Assembly: GCA_964634385.1 (NCBI GenBank)
Contig: CAZWIZ010000017.1
Span: forward strand, 1 to 26,813
Origin: JAFGXW01 sp964634385
GTDB lineage: Bacteria > Bacillota_I > Bacilli_A > Izemoplasmatales > Izemoplasmataceae
Length of the DNA: 26,813 bases
Direction: 5' to 3'
In this document: positions 8,026 to 16,243 of the stretch, one piece after another
Layout: every line of letters begins with the position of its first letter
Numbering within the stretch: the first letter of the stretch is position 1
Position numbers and translations under genes: made by a program
The notes under the pieces: generated by a model
Told to the model about the DNA's origin: nothing
What the model saw: the letters and a program-made list of their open reading frames with translations, nothing else
Database searches by the model: none

Positions 8026-8658
8026 ATGAAAATAGCACCCTCAATATTATCTGCAGATTTTGGTAATTTAGAAAAATCTGTTAAATTAGTTGAAACTGCT
8101 GAGTGGTTGCATGTTGATGTAATGGATGGCCATTTTGTTCCAAACATTACTTTTGGACCGGTTGTAGTTAAAGGATTAAGGACTTATACTAATAAAGTTC
8201 TTGATACACACCTAATGATTACCAATCCAACAAAATACATAAAAGAGTTTATTAAGGCTGGAAGTAATCGGATTACCTTTCATATTGAAACTACTAATAA
8301 TCCTTTAGAAGTTATAAGACTTATTAGATCTTTAGGCGCAAAAGTTGGTATTTCTATAAAACCAAAAACTAGTGTTGACACAATTATTGATTTATTACCA
8401 TTCGTTGATCAAATACTTGTGATGAGCGTAGAACCTGGATTTGGTGGACAAAAATTTATGAATGATAGTCTTGAAAAGATTGAAAGAATTAATCAATTAA
8501 AAGAAGAATATAATAAGGATTTATTAATCGTAGTAGACGGAGGAATAAATAAGGAAACTGCATTACTCTGTAAAAAAGCTGGGGCAGATGTTCTAGTTGC
8601 GGGATCATATATTTTTAATAGTGAGAATCCAAATGAAAGGATTAGGACACTGAGATGA
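8026..8658 (+). CDS. rpe: Ribulose-phosphate 3-epimerase
   Basis: A 210-aa TIM barrel that interconverts D-ribulose 5-phosphate and D-xylulose 5-phosphate in the pentose phosphate pathway. Metal and catalytic residues are visible: H29 and D31 in HVDVMDGHFVPN, H62 in DTHLM, and D171 in VVDGGIN. The flexible-loop motif MSVEPGFGGQKF is at 133-144, and the C-terminal phosphate-binding segment is AGADVLVAGSYIF. Length is normal for the family (about 210-220). The ribosome site is AGGAAGTG, overlapping the rsgA stop. Its TGA stop overlaps the thiN ATG, so translation is probably coupled. The order rsgA-rpe-thiN is the conserved Firmicutes order. Confidence 0.97.
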   Translation: MKIAPSILSADFGNLEKSVKLVETAEWLHVDVMDGHFVPNITFGPVVVKGLRTYTNKVLDTHLMITNPTKYIKEFIKAGSNRITFHIETTNNPLEVIRLIRSLGAKVGISIKPKTSVDTIIDLLPFVDQILVMSVEPGFGGQKFMNDSLEKIERINQLKEEYNKDLLIVVDGGINKETALLCKKAGADVLVAGSYIFNSENPNERIRTLR

Positions 8659-9260
8659 TTGTAAAAATATTTGCTGGACCATTGAATTATGATTTTAAAA
8701 AAGTTTATAACGAAGATGAAGGTGAATACATAGTTGGTGTTGACCAAGGAGCTTTAATTTTACTTGAAAATAATATGAATATTGATTTAGCAATTGGAGA
8801 TTTTGATAGTGTAACAAAAGATGAATTCAAAAAAATAGAAGCCTCAGCTGTTGAAATAAAAAAATATCGTATTAGAAAAGATTATACAGATTTATATTTG
8901 GCTATTGAAGAAATTTTAGAATTTGATTATAAAAAAATAATAATTTACGGAGCTATGGGTGGAAGATTTGATCATAGTTATGCCAATCTAAGTTTATTAA
9001 GATTAGGAAGTATTTCAATAATTACAGAAAATAATATAATGTATGCTTTAACTCCGGGAACTCACCAAATAAATAATGATCATAAATATATTTCCTTTTT
9101 TGCATTTGAAGATATTCCTGATTTAACATTGAAGGGTTTCTCTTATGAAAAAAGAAATTTTGAGTTATTTGTAGATGATCCTTTATGTATATCAAATGAA
9201 GGTGAAGGGATTGTTTCTTTTAGTGATGGCTTACTTCTTGTAATTCATCAAAATGAGTAA
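8655..9260 (+). CDS. thiN: Thiamine pyrophosphokinase
   Basis: A 201-aa enzyme that transfers pyrophosphate from ATP to thiamine, giving the cofactor TPP. Active-site motifs are GVDQGAL near 28-34, the metal-binding GDFDS at 48-52, KDYTD at 75-79 and YGAMGGRFDHSYANL at 98-112. The C-terminal half is the beta-sandwich thiamine-binding domain. It overlaps rpe by 4 nt (ATGA), and a terminator follows directly, so it is the last gene of the rlmN-to-thiN run. Having ThiN suggests the cell salvages thiamine rather than making TPP by the ThiL route; no TPP riboswitch is seen. Confidence 0.95.
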   Translation: MIVKIFAGPLNYDFKKVYNEDEGEYIVGVDQGALILLENNMNIDLAIGDFDSVTKDEFKKIEASAVEIKKYRIRKDYTDLYLAIEEILEFDYKKIIIYGAMGGRFDHSYANLSLLRLGSISIITENNIMYALTPGTHQINNDHKYISFFAFEDIPDLTLKGFSYEKRNFELFVDDPLCISNEGEGIVSFSDGLLLVIHQNE

Positions 9261-9261
9261 T

Positions 9262-9292
9262 AAAAAATCGCTCTAAATTTGAGCGATTTTTA
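9262..9292 (+). terminator. Terminator after thiN
   Basis: The stem AAAAATCGCTC / GAGCGATTTTT (3' arm 9281-9291) has a 7-nt loop. The A-rich 5' side could also let it act on minus-strand transcripts. Confidence 0.85.
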
Positions 9293-9322
9293 AAATGGTC
9301 TATAATCTATTTATGGATGTAA

Positions 9323-9346
9323 TAAAAAAGCCGAAATAATCGGCTA
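9323..9346 (-). terminator. Terminator after rpmB
   Basis: Read on the minus strand, the stem AGCCGA / TCGGCT (9329-9334 and 9340-9345) with a 5-nt loop is followed by a T run (A residues 9324-9329 on the plus strand). It lies 12 bp beyond the rpmB stop. Confidence 0.85.
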
Positions 9347-9357
9347 GTATTTTTAAG

Positions 9358-9549
9358 TTATGCGCGTTTTACAAGTCCGCTTCTTAATGCTCTTGTTGAA
9401 ACTAACACTTTTTTAATAGTACCATCTTCATCAATAATTCTTACCTTTTGAAGGTTAGCTTTCCATTTTCTTCTTGTTGTATGAAGCGAATGTGAACGGT
9501 TATTACCACTCATACCTTTTTTACCTGTTACGTAACACTCTCTTGCCAT
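9358..9549 (-). CDS. rpmB: 50S ribosomal protein L28
   Basis: A 63-aa basic protein (start MARECYVTGKKGMSGNNRS) very close to Bacillus L28. It has the NNRSHSLHTTRRKWKANLQKV core and the VSTRALRSG ending. It has only one cysteine (C5), so it is the zinc-free paralog type rather than the four-cysteine form. The start ATG at 9549 is set by GGAGG at 9558-9562 with 8 nt spacing; a TTG at 9564 lies within the ribosome site and is not the start. It is transcribed alone, opposite to the neighbours, with its own promoter and terminator. rpmB next to thiN and upstream of fakA is the usual Firmicutes arrangement. Confidence 0.97.
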   Translation of the reverse strand: MARECYVTGKKGMSGNNRSHSLHTTRRKWKANLQKVRIIDEDGTIKKVLVSTRALRSGLVKRA

Positions 9550-9589
9550 AGTTAAGTCCTCCAATCTGTTTGAATTTCAAGCACGTATA

Positions 9590-9617
9590 ATTTTAACACA
9601 TAATTATTAAAATGCAA
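9590..9617 (-). promoter_or_regulatory. Promoter of rpmB
   Basis: On the minus strand, TTGCAT (9612-9617) and TAAAAT (9590-9595) are 16 bp apart. TG precedes the -10 (extended -10). The leader is about 35 nt. Confidence 0.75.
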
Positions 9618-10240
9618 GTATAAAAACCTCTTTTTTGTAAAAAATAATGTAATTGTTTTTTTTATAATGTATATAAAATAAAATTTGTATGTTATACAAA
9701 GAAAGAAACTGATTAGATGTTATCATTTTATGATGTTTTATGTATCCCTTGAGTCAATTGAAATAAGAAAAGCTCGAAGAATACTAATTCTTGTTGCAAA
9801 TAAAAGAATGTTAGAAATAGGTGCTAGAACAGCTGTAAATCTAAATACCATAATTTCAAACAAATTGAATCGTTGGTTTTATCTGATTTTGTTATTAGTA
9901 AGAATTTAAAAAATATTTATATACTAGCTATAAATAAGATTAATATTGTAAAATTAGGTGTTCAGAATTTACCTTTTAACAATTGATATTTATAGGACAT
10001 ATCCTTCCTGAGAATAATCTTCTAAAAATGTATTTAGTTTTATTACTATAACATGAAGAAAATTGGTAGAGTATGTCATTTGAATAGAGATTATATTTCA
10101 AGTTTAGAAAAAAAATCATCTGTACAGCTTTTATTTACGGAATAGCAAATTCTAAAACCCTCTAGTAAGCCCTTATACTTTGATGTTCAAAGTATGAGCG
10201 TATATTCACATTAATAGAGCCATTTAAAGGTTGAGACTAA
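9618..10240. other. Gene-poor region in place of yloU/asp23, possible decayed genes
   Basis: About 620 bp without a convincing intact gene lie between rpmB and the fakA promoter. A plus-strand frame from 9685 to 9909 (74 codons from TTG) has no ribosome site and no recognised family; its middle (IRKARRILILVANKRMLEIGARTAVN) looks more protein-like than chance, but the ends are hydrophobic low-complexity. On the minus strand, about 10250 to 9985 reads as protein-like sequence interrupted by at least three stops. Two perfect inverted repeats stand out: TTTGTAT/ATACAAA (9684-9700) and a 9-bp one at 10175-10195. Firmicutes usually have yloU (Asp23-like) here; I see no trace of that sequence. Confidence 0.4.
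10172..10198. repeat. Long inverted repeat upstream of fakA
   Basis: ATACTTTGA (10175-10183) and TCAAAGTAT (10187-10195) are perfectly complementary around TGT. With a G-U pair the stem extends to 12 bp (10172-10198). No T run follows on either side, so it is not a terminator. It lies about 45 bp upstream of the fakA -35 and could be an operator or a structured RNA end. Confidence 0.6.
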
Positions 10241-10244
10241 TTGT

Positions 10245-10273
10245 TTGCAATTATAAAATATGTATGATAAAAT
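10245..10273 (+). promoter_or_regulatory. Promoter of fakA
   Basis: TTGCAA (10245-10250) and TAAAAT (10268-10273) are spaced 17 bp. The leader to the fakA ATG is about 55 nt. Confidence 0.7.
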
Positions 10274-10332
10274 ATAAAAAGTATTTAGTTAAATTATAAA
10301 TAAGCTATACATATAAATTGGAGGAAAAAAAT

Positions 10333-11985
10333 ATGAACCCAACTACTATTGATAGTGATTTGTTTAAAGTACTTGTAACCAACGGAACGATTGCTTTAAG
10401 AAATGATTATCAAAGAATAAATGAACTAAATGTATTTCCTGTACCTGATGGAGATACCGGAAGCAATATGCAGTCAACAATGATGTCGGGAGTTAAAGCA
10501 ATTGTTAACTTTGAAAATGTTAGTATTGATAAACTTACTAAAGCATTATCAAGAGGATTATTAATGGGAGCACGTGGAAATAGTGGTGTTATTCTATCGC
10601 AATTATTTAGTGGATTTGCAAAAACATTTAAAGGATTTGAAGAAGTAAATACATTAAAATTTATTGAAGGATTACAACAAGGAGTTAAACAAGCATATGG
10701 CGCAGTTATTAATCCTGTTGAAGGAACTATTCTTACTGTAGCTAGAGAAGCAGCTGAGACTGCTTATAGACATTGTCATAAAGATTCAAATTTACTTGAA
10801 ATATTAGAGATTTATCTAAAAGAAGCATATGAATCGTTAGAGAGAACACCTGATTTATTACCTGTCTTAAAAGAAGCTGGTGTAATTGATTCGGGAGCAG
10901 CTGGATTTATTGATATTATAGAAGGAATGGTATTAGCTTTAAAAGGTGAAATACTAGAAGATTCTAAATTTGCAACAGTATCATCAGTATCACATGAAAT
11001 GCATGCTTTTGATGGAAACGCAGATTTTGGGTATTGCACAGAATTTATTGTTGATTTTAAAGATGGAGTTAACTTTGAAAGAGATGCCTTTATAAAACAA
11101 ATTTCAACATTTGGAGATAGTTTGGTAGTTGTAAATGACGATGAAATTTTAAAAGTTCATATTCATACTAAAACTCCAGGAGATGTTTTAAATTATGGAC
11201 AACAATTTGGTAATTTTGCGACGTTAAAAATTGAAAATATGGCTATTCAACATACGGAAACTTTATTACATACTTCCGCAGATGGAAACGGTCAAAATTG
11301 TGGACATCATCATTCTCAGTTCAAGAAAAAATATGGAATTATAACCGTAGTTAATGGTGAAGGATTAAAAGATATGTTTAGAGAAATGGGTGTTGCTTGT
11401 ATTATTGAAGGTGGACAAACAATGAATCCTTCAACAGAAGATTTTATTAAAGCAGTAGAAGCAATCAATGCCGATCATATCATTATTATTCCAAATAACG
11501 GAAATGTATTATTAAGCGCACAAACAGCTGCGAAATATATTAAAGATAGAGATATTACAGTGTTACACGCTAAAACAATTGCTCAAGGATATGCATCTTT
11601 GACAATGTTTGATGCTAATAATGAATTAGCTGAAAACATTGCTGAAATGGAAGGTCTAATTGATCATGTAAAAACAGGAGAAGTTACTTACGCAGTAAGA
11701 GATACAGAGTATAAAGGAATTAAAATTAAAAAAGATGAATTTATCGGTATTGCTCAAGGAGAAATTGTTACTTCTAATGTACTAAGAGAAGATACAGTAA
11801 CGGCTTTATTTGATAAATTAATTGATAAAGAAACAGAAATTATTACTATTATGTATGGTAAGGCAGTAGAAAAAGAAGAACTTGAAGTAGTAATGGTTTA
11901 TTTGGAAGCACAATATAGTGAAATTGAAGTTGAACTTGTAAAGGGAAATCAAGATATTTATTCTTATATAATCGCAGTAGAGTAA
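10333..11985 (+). CDS. fakA: Fatty acid kinase catalytic subunit FakA
   Basis: A 550-aa DAK2/YloV-family kinase, close to the 553 aa of the Bacillus protein. The N-terminal Dak2 domain carries the nucleotide and metal-binding motif FPVPDGDTGSNM (35-46) and GARGNSGVILSQ (79-90). The middle and C-terminal domains are those of the YloV family. FakA phosphorylates fatty acids held by a FakB (DegV-family) partner, giving acyl phosphate that PlsX and PlsY use for phospholipid. No fakB is in this window. I placed the start at ATG 10333, with GGAGG at 10320-10324 and 8 nt spacing; a TTG at 10318 overlaps the ribosome site. It has its own promoter and a terminator overlapping the stop. Confidence 0.95.
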   Translation: MNPTTIDSDLFKVLVTNGTIALRNDYQRINELNVFPVPDGDTGSNMQSTMMSGVKAIVNFENVSIDKLTKALSRGLLMGARGNSGVILSQLFSGFAKTFKGFEEVNTLKFIEGLQQGVKQAYGAVINPVEGTILTVAREAAETAYRHCHKDSNLLEILEIYLKEAYESLERTPDLLPVLKEAGVIDSGAAGFIDIIEGMVLALKGEILEDSKFATVSSVSHEMHAFDGNADFGYCTEFIVDFKDGVNFERDAFIKQISTFGDSLVVVNDDEILKVHIHTKTPGDVLNYGQQFGNFATLKIENMAIQHTETLLHTSADGNGQNCGHHHSQFKKKYGIITVVNGEGLKDMFREMGVACIIEGGQTMNPSTEDFIKAVEAINADHIIIIPNNGNVLLSAQTAAKYIKDRDITVLHAKTIAQGYASLTMFDANNELAENIAEMEGLIDHVKTGEVTYAVRDTEYKGIKIKKDEFIGIAQGEIVTSNVLREDTVTALFDKLIDKETEIITIMYGKAVEKEELEVVMVYLEAQYSEIEVELVKGNQDIYSYIIAVE

Positions 11986-12013
11986 AAGGGTATAGATTTA
12001 TACCCTTTTTTTT
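11984..12013 (+). terminator. Terminator overlapping the fakA stop
   Basis: AAAAGGGTATA (11984-11994) pairs with TATACCCTTTT (11999-12009) around a GATT loop, with an eight-T run. The stem begins inside the TAA stop codon. Confidence 0.92.
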
Positions 12014-12042
12014 ATTATAATAATAGTGAGAGAGGTGTGAAA

Positions 12043-14055
12043 ATGAGTTCTTTAGAAACAATAAAAGGCATTGGACCAAAAATGAAAAAAAAACTAAATC
12101 ATAATAATATTTATGATTGTTTTGCTATCATTAATCATTTTCCCTCAAAATATGAAATATATAGTTTGATTGAATTAAAAGATGTTATAGATAAAAAAAG
12201 AGTAACATTAGAAGGAAAAGTAACAAGTCGTCCAATTGTAAGATACATAAGAAAAAATTTTAATCGGATATCATTTAATCTATCAATAGAAAACCGTATT
12301 TTTAAAGTGTATATTTTCAACCGCGATTACCTAAAAAACATTTTAGATATAGGAGTGGATATTGTTGTTACAGGAACAATAGATCGTTTAAAAAACACTT
12401 TTACAGCTACAACTTTGAAATTAAAAAAGAATTTTAAAAATGAGATTGAACCAATCTATAATATAGATACTATAAGTGATCATCAATTTAATAAGTTTGC
12501 TCAATCTTCAATAAAGTTATATGCTCATTTAATTAAAGACGAATTACCAACATCTTTAATTAAAAAGTATCGATTAATAACATATCAAGAATTATTAAGA
12601 ATTGTTCATAATCCCATAACTGAAAAAGACTTATTTAAAATTGATAGAAGAATAAAATATGAAGAATTATTCAAATTTCAATTTAAAATACAGTATTTGA
12701 AGTTAAAAAACAAATCTAAAAAGAATACTATAAAAAAATATGATATTAATGAAATTAAAAAATTTATTTCTGATTTACCATTTGAATTAACAAATGATCA
12801 AAAATCAGTTACAAATGAAATTATAAAAGATATTAAATCTCCATATATAATGAATAGATTATTACAAGGAGACACTGGATGTGGTAAAACAGTTGTTGCT
12901 GCAATAACAATACTTTCTGTTTTGTCTAGTGGATACCAAGTAGCACTAATGGCACCAACAGAAATATTGGCGAAACAACATTATAAAATAATGTCTCAAT
13001 ATTTTATTAATACAAAATATCAATTAATATATCTTTCTGGTAAATTAACACAATCAGAAAAAAATCAACAATTAAAAATTATTAAAGAGAATTCGAACGT
13101 TTTAATTATCGGTACACACGCTCTTTTTAGTGAAAATGTAATATATAATAAATTAGGGTATGTTATTACTGATGAGCAACATCGATTTGGAGTTATTCAA
13201 CGAAGAAAATTAAGAGAAAAAGGATTTAATCCTGATGTTTTATATATGAGCGCCACACCAATACCAAGAACACTTGCTATTAGTTTATTTGGTGAGATGG
13301 ATATTAGTACTATTAAAGAAAAACCTAAAAATAGAACTAAAGTAGCAACTAAATTATTTACAAATAATCAAATTGATTTAGTTTATCTGTTAGTTGCTGA
13401 AGAATTAAAATTGAATCATCAAGTATATGTTGTAACACCATTAATATTAGAAAGTGAGAAATTAGATTTATCTAATGCTCAAAAAGTATATAAAGAATTT
13501 TCTTCTCGATTTAAAGATTACTATGTCGGATTACTTCACTCTAAAATAAAAAAAGAAGAAAAAGATCAAGTAATGAAGTTATTTGAAGAAAATAAAATCA
13601 ATATTTTAGTTTCAACAACTATTATCGAAGTAGGAGTGGACATTCCTAATGCTACATTAATGATTGTTTTAGATAGTGAAAGATTTGGATTATCTCAACT
13701 TCATCAATTACGTGGGAGAATCGGAAGGAGTTCACTTAAAAGTTATTGTTTATTACTTTATAATGATACTGAAAAAGCAAAAGAAAAATTAGAAATATTT
13801 GAAAAAACAGATGATGGATTTATTTTAAGTGAAGAAGATTTGAAATTGAGAGGTCCAGGTGATTTTTTTGGGTATCGTCAATCAGGCGATATGAAATTTC
13901 AAAAAGCATCAATTGTTGAAGATACCAAGATATTAGAAATAGCACGAGAAGATGCATTACGAATTCTTACAAACAAGAATTCGTATCAAGATAAAGAATT
14001 TTATTTAATTTTCAACTATTTAAGAAATGTTTTAAGAAAGAGTAATTTAGATTAA
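12043..14055 (+). CDS. recG: ATP-dependent DNA helicase RecG
   Basis: A 670-aa superfamily 2 helicase that reverses stalled forks and branch-migrates Holliday junctions. The N-terminal wedge/OB domain (about 1-140, containing RIFKVYIFNRDYLKN) is followed by the helicase lobes: Walker A GDTGCGKT (276-283), motif II DEQH (377-380), motif III SATPIPRT (403-410), the STTIIEVGVDIPNAT motif V, QLHQLRGRIGR motif VI, and the C-terminal LKLRGPGDFFGYRQSG characteristic of RecG. Length is typical. ATG 12043 has AGAGGTG five bases upstream; GTG 12037 overlaps that site. A TATAAT at 12016-12021 may be its -10, with a -35 that would fall inside the fakA terminator; otherwise it depends on readthrough. Confidence 0.97.
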   Translation: MSSLETIKGIGPKMKKKLNHNNIYDCFAIINHFPSKYEIYSLIELKDVIDKKRVTLEGKVTSRPIVRYIRKNFNRISFNLSIENRIFKVYIFNRDYLKNILDIGVDIVVTGTIDRLKNTFTATTLKLKKNFKNEIEPIYNIDTISDHQFNKFAQSSIKLYAHLIKDELPTSLIKKYRLITYQELLRIVHNPITEKDLFKIDRRIKYEELFKFQFKIQYLKLKNKSKKNTIKKYDINEIKKFISDLPFELTNDQKSVTNEIIKDIKSPYIMNRLLQGDTGCGKTVVAAITILSVLSSGYQVALMAPTEILAKQHYKIMSQYFINTKYQLIYLSGKLTQSEKNQQLKIIKENSNVLIIGTHALFSENVIYNKLGYVITDEQHRFGVIQRRKLREKGFNPDVLYMSATPIPRTLAISLFGEMDISTIKEKPKNRTKVATKLFTNNQIDLVYLLVAEELKLNHQVYVVTPLILESEKLDLSNAQKVYKEFSSRFKDYYVGLLHSKIKKEEKDQVMKLFEENKINILVSTTIIEVGVDIPNATLMIVLDSERFGLSQLHQLRGRIGRSSLKSYCLLLYNDTEKAKEKLEIFEKTDDGFILSEEDLKLRGPGDFFGYRQSGDMKFQKASIVEDTKILEIAREDALRILTNKNSYQDKEFYLIFNYLRNVLRKSNLD

Positions 14056-14080
14056 AATTTAGCAACTTATGTGATAGAAT
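14052..14080 (+). promoter_or_regulatory. Promoter of the GGDEF-EAL/plsX/rnc unit
   Basis: TTAAAA (14052-14057) and TAGAAT (14075-14080) are 17 bp apart. TGA directly precedes the -10, so this is an extended -10 promoter. It overlaps the recG stop. Confidence 0.55.
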
Positions 14081-14106
14081 TATATTGAATACGGAGGCTT
14101 GCTATT

Positions 14107-16230
14107 ATGATTTTATTTAAAAGAATAAAAGAAAATAGAAAATTTTCAATGACAATATTTATTAGTACATTCCTATGGGCTTTTATTGTAGTGCTATTTA
14201 TTATTTTAAGTAATAATAATAGAAAGGAATTAATAAATATTGAAACAATGAGAGTTCAAGAGAATTATGAAGGTATTTTAGATAATATTATTCATGAAGT
14301 TGACAGTATTGAAATATTTGTATTAACAGTAGGAATGGATAATTTAACTCAGAATAACTTTGATTATTATGTTAGCAATAAAGATTTCTCAAATATTGGA
14401 TTTGTTAGTTTTTCAATTGCACCAGAAGGGATAATTCAATATTATTATTCGTATAATTATGGTGATAATCTAGTTGGTCATGATCTTATTAATGATGAAA
14501 GAGAACACGTTAGAGATGCGGTTGCTTACACAATAGATAACGATGTTGTCGTTATTAATGGTCCATTCGATTTAATTCAGGGCGGAGAAGGAATAGTTTT
14601 TAGGAAGGCTGTTTTTGAGAATGGTGAATTTGTAGGAATTATTAATTTAGTTATTAATTATGATAATCTAAATAGTTTATTTGAAATTTCTAAGTCGAAT
14701 GTTGTAGATGCGGGTATTTATTGTGCTGATCATACTTTATTATTTGGAAAATTAGAATATAGCGATAAATTATCTTATATCAAGAAATTTGATATTGACA
14801 ATATTGACTGGGAAATAGGTGTTGAGATTTCAGATAGTTATAAATTACAATCACAAATGGCAAACATTACCTTTTTAGTAGTAGCAATCGTCCTCTACAT
14901 TTTTATTATGACTATTGGAACAAAAGTATATCGTAGGAATAAAGATTTGCTTGAAAAACAAAATAGTTTAATATATTTTGATAATTTAACTAGTTTGCCT
15001 AATAGAAGACTGTTTATTAAAGACATTACGAATTTACTAAATGATAAAAAAATGTTTTATTTAGGATTTGGTGATTTAGATAATTTTAAAAACTTAAATG
15101 ATATTTTAGGGCATTCTATTGGCGATGTATATTTAAAGAAAATAGCTAAAAGATTCAAATCAATCATTAGTGATAAGTTAAAGATTTATCGATGGGGTGG
15201 CGATGAGTTTATTTTCTTAATGAAAACAAAAACAAAAGAAGAAACAAAACAATTGACAGATATTATATATGAAAAATTTAAAAATCCAATTATAATCAAA
15301 GAAACAAAATATTATGTATCAATCAGTATAGGAATTGTGAATTATCCATTACATGGAGAGACAATTGACGATTTAGTTAAAAGAGCTGACATCGTTATGT
15401 ATGATATTAAATCACAAAATAAAAATAATTGTGGATTTTTCGAAGACAAGTATTTTTATAATCTTCAGAGAGAAGTGGACTTTGAAAATACGGTTAATTC
15501 CTATTCATTAAGTGAATTTGAAGTCTTTTTACAACCTGTTTTGTATACAGGTAATCAAGAGGTGTATGGATTTGAAGGTCTTATAAGATTATTTGATAAA
15601 AATAATAATTTAATTAATACTCAGGAGTTAATTAAGGTGTACGAGAGAAAAGGAGAGATTTCTAAACTTGATGAATTTGTCTTTGAAGAAATATGTAAGC
15701 ATAGTGTTAATCTTAAAAAAGAATTTCAAAAGGATTATAATTACGCATTTAATATTTCACCTATTACACTGTCAAAAGACTTTATTAGTTTTCTTAAAAG
15801 GACAATTAAAAAATATCAAATAGACCCAAACTTTTTTGTGGTGGAAATTATTGAAACGTTAGGATTCAAAGATATTGATGAATCATTAATTTTACTTAGG
15901 GAATTACGTAAATTAGGATTTAGAATTGCCATGGATGATTTTGGAACAGGTTATTCATCACTGAGTTATATTACTAAACTACCTCTTAGTATTATAAAAA
16001 TAGATCGTTACTTTGTCCAACATTACCAATTAAACGAATTTGATAAGACTATCATTTTAATGATAAAAACTATTAGTAAATCTTTGAATATTGATGTTGT
16101 TGTAGAAGGAATTGAAACTGAAGAACAACTGCAATTTATCAAGAAAATCGGGGCACAATATTTTCAAGGTTATTTATATAGTAAAGCATTAAGATATGAT
16201 ATGTTAGTAAAACTACTTAAAACTAAATAG
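14107..16230 (+). CDS. Membrane CHASE-GGDEF-EAL cyclic-di-GMP turnover protein
   Basis: A 707-aa sensor enzyme. TM1 is 15-35, an extracytoplasmic CHASE-like domain spans about 65-200 (IAPEGIIQYYYSYN, NLVGHDL, GPFDLIQGGEGIVFRKAVF), and TM2 is 254-273. The GGDEF domain (287-445) has the metal residue D323, NFKNLNDILGHSIGD and an intact GGDEF at 364-368. The allosteric I-site RxxD is replaced by SDKL, so product inhibition is probably absent. The EAL domain (465-705) keeps E490 (as EGL with R494), N549, E580, DDFGTGYSSL (D610, D611), K631, E667 and Q687. Both cyclase and phosphodiesterase could be active. GGAGG stands 9 nt before the ATG. plsX begins 13 bp after its stop, implying co-transcription. 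Confidence 0.93.
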   Translation: MILFKRIKENRKFSMTIFISTFLWAFIVVLFIILSNNNRKELINIETMRVQENYEGILDNIIHEVDSIEIFVLTVGMDNLTQNNFDYYVSNKDFSNIGFVSFSIAPEGIIQYYYSYNYGDNLVGHDLINDEREHVRDAVAYTIDNDVVVINGPFDLIQGGEGIVFRKAVFENGEFVGIINLVINYDNLNSLFEISKSNVVDAGIYCADHTLLFGKLEYSDKLSYIKKFDIDNIDWEIGVEISDSYKLQSQMANITFLVVAIVLYIFIMTIGTKVYRRNKDLLEKQNSLIYFDNLTSLPNRRLFIKDITNLLNDKKMFYLGFGDLDNFKNLNDILGHSIGDVYLKKIAKRFKSIISDKLKIYRWGGDEFIFLMKTKTKEETKQLTDIIYEKFKNPIIIKETKYYVSISIGIVNYPLHGETIDDLVKRADIVMYDIKSQNKNNCGFFEDKYFYNLQREVDFENTVNSYSLSEFEVFLQPVLYTGNQEVYGFEGLIRLFDKNNNLINTQELIKVYERKGEISKLDEFVFEEICKHSVNLKKEFQKDYNYAFNISPITLSKDFISFLKRTIKKYQIDPNFFVVEIIETLGFKDIDESLILLRELRKLGFRIAMDDFGTGYSSLSYITKLPLSIIKIDRYFVQHYQLNEFDKTIILMIKTISKSLNIDVVVEGIETEEQLQFIKKIGAQYFQGYLYSKALRYDMLVKLLKTK

Positions 16231-16243
16231 AAGAGGTGAACTT

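Noticed and set aside
9685..9909. Plus-strand frame of 74 codons from a TTG
   Set aside because: No ribosome site at the TTG or at the internal ATGs near 9730, and no recognised family. Reported only as part of the gene-poor region.
11849..12079. Minus-strand frame across the fakA-recG junction
   Set aside because: It lies opposite fakA and recG coding sequence and crosses a clear terminator; Leu/Tyr-rich and without a ribosome site.
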